DNA of 61,736 bases from Idiomarina aminovorans (GTDB taxonomy: Bacteria > Pseudomonadota > Gammaproteobacteria > Enterobacterales > Alteromonadaceae), in the NCBI RefSeq assembly GCF_023155095.1, contig NZ_JAKNDA010000009.1, positions 1-61,736 of the forward strand. The letters are read 5' to 3'. Position 1 is the first letter of the stretch. The number at the start of each line of letters is the position of its first letter. The translations under genes and the position numbers were made by a program. This document shows positions 56,533-61,736 of this stretch, piece after piece. The notes beneath the pieces were generated by a model, which was not told the DNA's origin, searched no databases, and saw nothing but the letters and a program-made list of their open reading frames with translations.

Positions 56533-59026
56533 GATTTCGTTCCGCTTACTAAAGCATGAACTCAGGCGCGGCGAGCTGACCATTATGGCACTGGCCATTA
56601 TATTGTCAGTAACCGCAGTATTGTCGTTGTCGATTTTCAGTGACCGCCTGCAGGCTGGTTTGACTGAACGCAGCAGTGAGTTTTTAGCGGCGGACAGGGT
56701 ATTAAGTTCCAGACGTGATATTCCTCAGGACTGGCTTGATCAAGCCGGACAAATGAATTTAAAAACCGCCTGGAAAGTGGTGTTTAATTCTATGGCATTT
56801 GCCGGTGAGAAGATGACTCTGGTGGATGTTAAAGCAGTCAGTGACGGTTATCCTTTGCGGGGTGAGCTGGAAATTGCGGACCAACCTTTTGAGCAGGGTG
56901 ATGTTGTTGATGGCCTGCCGGCTGAAGGGGAAGCCTGGGTTGCTTCTCAGCTGTTTCAGGCATTGCGGTTAGAAATTGGTGACGACATTGAAGTAGGCAA
57001 CAGCAGCTTCAAAGTGACCAAAGTAGTGACTTACGAGCCGGATGTTGGCTTCTCGGTTTTCACCGACAGCCCGAATGTGATTATTCGCCACTCGCAACTG
57101 GAAGCAACCGGCTTAATTCAGCCTGGCAGCCGGGTGCGCTTTAACGTGCTGATGGCCGGTGAGAACAGTAACATAAACGCTTATGAAGACTGGCTGTTGC
57201 CGCGCTTAAACGATGATACACACAGCTGGCGCAGTATTGACGATGGTGACACCCCGTTAGCCCGTTCATTGAACCGTGCAGAGCGTTTTATGATGCTGGC
57301 AAGCCTGCTTGGCGTGGTGCTTGCTGCTACGGCTGTTGCGGTTGCCGCGCAAAGGTACTGTCAGCGTAATTACGATGTAGTGGCGATATTTAAGACCTTG
57401 GGTGCCAGTCGGCAGCAGATCCGCCGTATTTTTATGCTTCATCTGTTATTACTAACCGCAGCGAGTGTGGCTATTGGTATGGCGCTTGGCTGGGTTATTC
57501 AATACCTGGTAATTGAATGGGTCGCGCAGAGACTGGATGCGACTTTACCTCAGGCAGGCTGGCAGCCGTATCTATTAGCTGGTGCAACCGGTGTTATTAG
57601 CGCTGTAATGTTTACCTTGTATCCGTTATTTCGATTGGTCTCAATTCCCCCGTTGCGGGTATTGCATCGCCAATTAACGGCGGGCAATGCTGTGCGTTGG
57701 CTGCAATGGGTACTAAGTGGCGGAACCATATATGCGTTGCTGGTTATTTACAGTCAACAGTGGTGGCTTTCAACGGCCTTGTTTGCCGGTGGTGCAGTTG
57801 CAGCGGTTGTGCTTCTTGGACTGGGGCGTTTGTTTATTTCCGCAAGTCGTAAAGCGGGAATGCAGGCTGGCAGCAGCTGGCGCCTTGCGATGGCCGGATT
57901 GCAACGCCGGGCTGCGGCTAACAGTGTACAAATGCTGAGTTTTTCAACCGCTATTATGCTGTTGTTGATAGTGATTGTGTTACGTAACGATTTGCTGGAG
58001 GACTGGAAAAATCAGTTGCCGACGGATGCGCCAAACTACTTTGCGATAAACATAGCTCAGGATAATGTCGACGACATGCAAAGCATGTTCGAACGGGAAA
58101 ATATTTCGTCAACCGATCTGTACCCTGTAGTGCCCGGGCGTTTAACCCACATTAATAACGAAAAGCTGCTGACTGAAGTGACTAAAGAAGACAGTGATGA
58201 CAATGAAACCGAAGGGCGTGAAGGTATCGGCCGTGAACTTTCGTTGACCTGGGGAGACAATATTCCCCCGAACAACGAGCTTACTGCCGGACAGTGGTGG
58301 AACGATAATGCCGAGCCTCAGGTATCTGTCGAGTTGCTTGTTGCAGAGCGACTGGATATAAAAGTGGGTGATGAATTACGCTTTAACTTAGGTGGCGAAG
58401 AGTTCACGGTGCCGGTAACCAGTTTGCGTAAAGCCGACTGGAATACCTTGCAGCCGAACTTCTATATGATTTTTAACACGTCCACTCTGGAAGACTTTCC
58501 GGCAACCTATATTACCAGCTTCAGGCTGGATGAAGACCGTAAAAGTGAACTGTACCAGCTGTTTAAACCTTTCCCGCAAACGTCGTTGATTGATTTGGAC
58601 GCCATGATTAACCAAATTCGGGAAGTGATAGGACAGGTCAGTTTAGCCATTGTGTTTGTACTGGTGTTAGTCATTATTGCCGGCGCTTTAGTGTTGGTGG
58701 CGCAAGTGCAGGCCAGTATGGAAGAGCGGCAAAAGGAACTGGTTATTTTAAGAACACTGGGGGCTCCGGGTAAATTATTAAGTCGAAGTATTACCTATGA
58801 ATTTCTGGTGTTGGGTGCAATTAGTGGGTTCATAGCGACTTTAGCAATGGAGATATCATTGTTTATATTGCAAAACCAGGTGTTCAACATGACGCCGGTT
58901 TTTCATTGGAAGCTGTGGCTGTTAGGGCCGGTGTTCGGTGCTGCGGTAGTGGCAATTTTGGGTCGACTGTCATGCTACCGGCTTATTCATAGAAATACCG
59001 CGCAGCTGATTCGCAAGCTGACGTGA
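56522..59026 (+). CDS. ybbP: FtsX-like ABC permease YbbP
   Basis: The 834-residue protein has about ten membrane helices in two FtsX-type blocks (the YDVVAIFKTLGASRQQIRRIF and ERQKELVILRTLGAPGKLLSRS cytoplasmic coupling loops) and a large periplasmic domain. With YbbA it forms a mechanotransmission-type complex, suggested to act on lipids or on the TesA-linked substrate in the periplasm; substrate unknown. The start at 56522 ([14 protein letters not shown]) was chosen because upstream residues belong to the ybbA frame. Confidence 0.92.
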   Translation: MWHKISFRLLKHELRRGELTIMALAIILSVTAVLSLSIFSDRLQAGLTERSSEFLAADRVLSSRRDIPQDWLDQAGQMNLKTAWKVVFNSMAFAGEKMTLVDVKAVSDGYPLRGELEIADQPFEQGDVVDGLPAEGEAWVASQLFQALRLEIGDDIEVGNSSFKVTKVVTYEPDVGFSVFTDSPNVIIRHSQLEATGLIQPGSRVRFNVLMAGENSNINAYEDWLLPRLNDDTHSWRSIDDGDTPLARSLNRAERFMMLASLLGVVLAATAVAVAAQRYCQRNYDVVAIFKTLGASRQQIRRIFMLHLLLLTAASVAIGMALGWVIQYLVIEWVAQRLDATLPQAGWQPYLLAGATGVISAVMFTLYPLFRLVSIPPLRVLHRQLTAGNAVRWLQWVLSGGTIYALLVIYSQQWWLSTALFAGGAVAAVVLLGLGRLFISASRKAGMQAGSSWRLAMAGLQRRAAANSVQMLSFSTAIMLLLIVIVLRNDLLEDWKNQLPTDAPNYFAINIAQDNVDDMQSMFERENISSTDLYPVVPGRLTHINNEKLLTEVTKEDSDDNETEGREGIGRELSLTWGDNIPPNNELTAGQWWNDNAEPQVSVELLVAERLDIKVGDELRFNLGGEEFTVPVTSLRKADWNTLQPNFYMIFNTSTLEDFPATYITSFRLDEDRKSELYQLFKPFPQTSLIDLDAMINQIREVIGQVSLAIVFVLVLVIIAGALVLVAQVQASMEERQKELVILRTLGAPGKLLSRSITYEFLVLGAISGFIATLAMEISLFILQNQVFNMTPVFHWKLWLLGPVFGAAVVAILGRLSCYRLIHRNTAQLIRKLT

Positions 59027-59046
59027 TGCAAAAGAGGAGGTGATCG

Positions 59047-59937
59047 ATGAACATTTTAATGACAGGGGGTACCGGGCTTATTGGTTCTGCGTTTATTCGC
59101 AAGTATCAAAGTGAGCATCAGTTCACGGTCACCACGCGTAACAAGGAGCGTGCGGCCAACGAGCTGGGCGATAAAGTGACTTTGTTATCGTCAGTGGATG
59201 AAGTAAGCGATATTGGTGAATTCGATGCGGTTATAAACCTTCAGGGCGAAGGCATTGCCGATAAGCGCTGGAGCGACTCTCGTAAACAAGCGTTAAAAGA
59301 CAGCCGTTGGCAGGTAACCGAAAAACTGGCAGAAATGATCAATGAAGCAGAAAAGCCGCCTAAAGCGTTCTTGAGCGGCTCTGCTATTGGTTATTATGGC
59401 CCGCGTGATGCCAAACCTGTCAACGAAGACGCCATGGCTGAGGAAAAAGACTTTGCTGCCACTTTGTGCCAGGAATGGGAGCGCCGGGCTTTAGCTGCCG
59501 AAAAGGCGACCCGTGTGGTGTTATTGCGTACCGGCGTGGTTTTAGCAAAAGGTGAGGGAGCACTGGATAAAATGTTACCCCCTTACAAATTCGGCCTGGG
59601 TGGCCCGTTAGGCGAAGGCGAGCAGATGATGTCCTGGATCCAGCTTGAGGATATGATCCGCGCGATTCAATATCTGCTGGAACATGATAACCTTTCCGGG
59701 CCAGTTAATATGACAGCTCCGGGACCCGTGGCTAATAAAGCCTTTAGTCGCACTCTGGCGTCAGTCCTTAATAAACCGCACTTTATGAAAGTACCAGGCT
59801 TTGTGCTTACGTTAGGTCTTGGCGAAATGTCGTCTATGTTATTGCAAGGGCAGGCAGTGGTGCCTGATAAACTGCGCAATCATGGTTTTGAATTTGAGTA
59901 CCCTACAGTGCGGGAAGCTTTTAAAGTTAGCCTTTAA
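59047..59937 (+). CDS. TIGR01777-family epimerase (YfcH-like)
   Basis: The 296-residue SDR-like protein starts MNILMTGGTGLIGSAFIRKY (Rossmann glycine motif), has INLQGEGIADKRWSDSRKQALKDSR, SAIGYYGPR and the C-terminal DUF1731-type KVPGFVLTLGLGEMSSMLLQGQAVVPDKLRNHGFEFEYPTVREAF. Substrate unknown. aggagg (59034-59039) precedes the ATG. It lies 20 bases after ybbP and may be co-transcribed. Confidence 0.92.
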   Translation: MNILMTGGTGLIGSAFIRKYQSEHQFTVTTRNKERAANELGDKVTLLSSVDEVSDIGEFDAVINLQGEGIADKRWSDSRKQALKDSRWQVTEKLAEMINEAEKPPKAFLSGSAIGYYGPRDAKPVNEDAMAEEKDFAATLCQEWERRALAAEKATRVVLLRTGVVLAKGEGALDKMLPPYKFGLGGPLGEGEQMMSWIQLEDMIRAIQYLLEHDNLSGPVNMTAPGPVANKAFSRTLASVLNKPHFMKVPGFVLTLGLGEMSSMLLQGQAVVPDKLRNHGFEFEYPTVREAFKVSL

Positions 59938-60022
59938 TGTTACAAAATTTAACAATTAGGTGCGTGATCTTGTAACTCATTGATATTAAGCTCCTTGGAT
60001 AAATTTAATTCAGGGAGCTGAT

Positions 60023-60505
60023 ATGTATTTTTGGGATATTGACGCACTAAAAAGCGACTTTCTTCAGGGCCGATTCAGTCAAACTCAATCGTTTTACTAT
60101 CTCTTAGTGATGCTGGTTTTGTTTACATTACCAATAGGCATTGTAGGCGATAATACAACGGTTTGGGATAAAGCTTTTTTCTGGGTTGAGTTAGTCTTTG
60201 TAATACTTGGAACGACAGTTGCTTACAAGGCAAATGGCGGACGTGATGGAATAGAGTTTCTTGAGCGTTATGTCTCGCTGAGCTGGGTGTTGTTTATACG
60301 AATCATCCCGTTCCTAATTCTTCTTGTTATTGCCGCATCAATATTCCGGGAAATTTTTATGAGCGATGCAGGCTATCAGTTTACGGCCTATGATTTTTCG
60401 GCTTTCGTTTTAATAGGTATCATCTACTACTGGCGCTTAAGCCATCATATGGCAGAATTGAATCAAGCAAAATTTTCAGGAGTAGAAGTGAATACTAATG
60501 TTTAG
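60023..60505 (+). CDS. hypothetical four-helix membrane protein
   Basis: The 160-residue protein has four hydrophobic helices (about 26-42, 50-66, 88-108 and 124-140). No motif was recognised. It has a good Shine-Dalgarno (aggga at 60012-60016) and overlaps the following lipoprotein gene by eight bases, so the two are probably one unit. Confidence 0.75.
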   Translation: MYFWDIDALKSDFLQGRFSQTQSFYYLLVMLVLFTLPIGIVGDNTTVWDKAFFWVELVFVILGTTVAYKANGGRDGIEFLERYVSLSWVLFIRIIPFLILLVIAASIFREIFMSDAGYQFTAYDFSAFVLIGIIYYWRLSHHMAELNQAKFSGVEVNTNV

Positions 60506-61571
60506 TACAGGTGTGTCAGTCAGTGTTCCGACGCTAGCTTTCCTTGTGCTGACAGGTTGTACCGCAAACTCGGTAACAACGATTATTGAAGAATCTCAAC
60601 CCACTAATGAGGAAACCGGTCGGTTCCAGAACTTGGACACGGGTAAGAAGAGCTATCCGCTAACTTGTAAACAAGACTGTTATAAATCTCGTAGCGATGA
60701 TATTCAGTGTGATAGTGAAGGTTTGTGTCAGTACACCGGAAACAAGAAATCCCCCTCTGAGGCGCTGGATTTTTCTGTGAAGTGGCTTGGTCATGCGACC
60801 TTTGTAATTAAAACGCCTGCCGGAGATAGTTTTTTAACCGATCCGGTGTTTGATGAGTTTGACTGGCCTATTAATTGGTTGTTTTCACTCGATGGTGAGC
60901 AGCGTGAAATAGATGTTGAGTCAGCTCCAGAGCTCATTGATGCAACCGACGCGATATTATACTCTCACGTTCATTATGACCATTTTAATAAGAGTGATAT
61001 TGAAACGATAGGGGTAGACCCAGAATACTTAGTACCTCTAAATATGGCCGATCATTTCCCATCTATCGGAGCTAAAATAGCTGAGATCGGTTGGTTTTCC
61101 TCGAAGAAAATAGGTAAAACTCTGGTTACTGCTGTGCCTGCTCATCACTTTAGCAGCCGCACTTTCGTGCCCTTTATCTATGAGGATAACAATAAAGTAT
61201 CCTGGAATGCCTGGTTGGTAGAAAACGAAGGGAAAAAGTTGTTTTTCGCCGGCGATACTGGCTATTCAGAACATTTCAAAGTAATCAATAAACGCTATGG
61301 TGATATCGATGTGTGTTTGTTGCCGATAGCATCTTATTACAGCAAGGAGTCACCAGAATGGTATCGTTACGTTCATATGACTCCGGAAGATGCCCTGACC
61401 GCAGCGGATGATCTTAACTGTAAAATACTTATTCCTTGGGGCTACGGCAATGCCAGTTGGGGAATGGGGGATCTCTCTTCTCACTCGGCGCTAGTCCGGT
61501 TTTTGAATATAGCAGAAAGGATTGGTACATCTGCTGAGATAGTGATTTTAAACGAAGGGGAAAGCCTTTAG
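60498..61571 (+). CDS. NAPE-PLD-like metallo-beta-lactamase-fold lipoprotein
   Basis: The 357-residue protein has a signal peptide with lipobox-like LVLTGC (cysteine about residue 21) and an MBL fold: WLGHATFVIKTP, DPVFDEFDWPINW, the zinc motif SHVHYDHF, VPAHHFSSR and FFAGDTGYSEHF. The order and the DPVF motif resemble the NAPE-PLD/UlaG branch. N-acyl-phosphatidylethanolamine-type phosphodiesterase activity is plausible but unproven. It overlaps the membrane protein gene, which may assist it. Confidence 0.85.
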   Translation: MFSTGVSVSVPTLAFLVLTGCTANSVTTIIEESQPTNEETGRFQNLDTGKKSYPLTCKQDCYKSRSDDIQCDSEGLCQYTGNKKSPSEALDFSVKWLGHATFVIKTPAGDSFLTDPVFDEFDWPINWLFSLDGEQREIDVESAPELIDATDAILYSHVHYDHFNKSDIETIGVDPEYLVPLNMADHFPSIGAKIAEIGWFSSKKIGKTLVTAVPAHHFSSRTFVPFIYEDNNKVSWNAWLVENEGKKLFFAGDTGYSEHFKVINKRYGDIDVCLLPIASYYSKESPEWYRYVHMTPEDALTAADDLNCKILIPWGYGNASWGMGDLSSHSALVRFLNIAERIGTSAEIVILNEGESL

Positions 61572-61579
61572 CTTTCCCC
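61557..61579 (+). terminator. hairpin at the end of the MBL lipoprotein gene
   Basis: ggggaaagc and gctttcccc (9 bases) with a cttta loop that holds the end of the coding region. Followed by gcttcctgg, no T-run. Confidence 0.5.
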
Positions 61580-61610
61580 GCTTCCTGGTTAAGAAGATTT
61601 ATCCATGACC

Positions 61611-61736
61611 GTGAGCGTCGCTAGTAGCACACATTGACCGTAGTATTTGCCAGGTGGGTCAATTTTGTTGGCCATTTAACCGGCCAATAATTGACGCTAG
61701 CGTGTGAGCTCGATATTCCAGGGCAGCAGGTGGTCG
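61611..61736 (-). mobile_element. edge of a probable IS66-family insertion sequence (runs off the window)
   Basis: On the minus strand the window's last bases read DHLLPWNIELTR then TAG (61697-61699), like the C-terminal end of IS66 TnpC transposases. The outer boundary may be GTGAGCGTCG at 61611, close to the GTAAGCG terminal repeats of IS66 elements, leaving an 86-base non-coding margin. Only about 126 bases are present, so the element's completeness and target duplication cannot be judged. Confidence 0.5.

Overview
The window looks like a chromosomal segment of a marine gammaproteobacterium of the Alteromonadales/Idiomarinaceae type. This is inferred from the rnfABCDGE-nth operon, the sodium-type motor gene motY divergent from rnt, a heterotroph-type dabBA locus, TonB-dependent uptake genes and the style of the proteins. 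The genus cannot be fixed without a database search. Base composition is even, with no ribosomal RNA genes and no CRISPR array.

Layout. 1-2.8 kb: four consecutive toxin-antitoxin modules, each followed by an attC-like recombination site, i.e. the distal part of an integron cassette array (or a cluster of attC sites without an integrase) whose integrase, if any, lies left of base 1. 2.9-8.4 kb: small hypothetical genes, a LytS/LytTR two-component pair, an exported amidohydrolase, a DUF5610 gene behind a convincing sigma-28 promoter, a nonsense-interrupted pseudogene and a signal-peptidase-like protein that lacks the usual general-base lysine. 8.4-14.2 kb: acyl-CoA synthetase, sodB, grxD, a 2-Cys peroxiredoxin, rnt, and motY (also with a sigma-28 promoter). 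14.2-20.0 kb: rnfABCDGE-nth on the minus strand. 20.2-28.1 kb: PAP2 phosphatase and glycosyltransferase, two tRNA-Asn, an origin-like intergenic region with three DnaA boxes, an aminotransferase, a MATE exporter, uvrB and small membrane proteins. 28.1-32.0 kb: minus-strand housekeeping and hypothetical genes (YchJ-like, DUF502, SIMPL, outer-membrane barrel, 3-methyladenine glycosylase, racemase).

32.1-40.7 kb is a choline/glycine-betaine locus: paired BetI-like operators, a TonB-dependent receptor, a PhoD-family phosphodiesterase/phosphatase, betI, betB, betA and a short divergent BCCT transporter. Together they suggest capture of a choline-containing compound, release of choline, import and oxidation to glycine betaine. 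40.7-47.3 kb: CoA transferase, an HBM-domain chemoreceptor, the glutathione-dependent formaldehyde detoxification pair adhC-fghA with a divergent LysR regulator, and two tRNA-Val. 47.5-54.6 kb: gltX, then a LysR regulator divergent from dabB-dabA, a small unrecognised third gene and a beta-carbonic anhydrase, together an inorganic-carbon accumulation module in an apparent heterotroph. 54.7-61.7 kb: tRNA-Ala and three tRNA-Glu, tesA divergent from ybbA-ybbP, a TIGR01777 epimerase, a membrane protein, an NAPE-PLD-like lipoprotein, and the edge of a probable IS66-family element that continues beyond the window.

The most noteworthy items are the all-TA cassette array with shared operator architecture, the DnaA-box cluster, the bet locus with its PhoD/TonB/mini-BCCT additions, the DAB locus with its small extra gene, and the sigma-28-driven DUF5610 gene.
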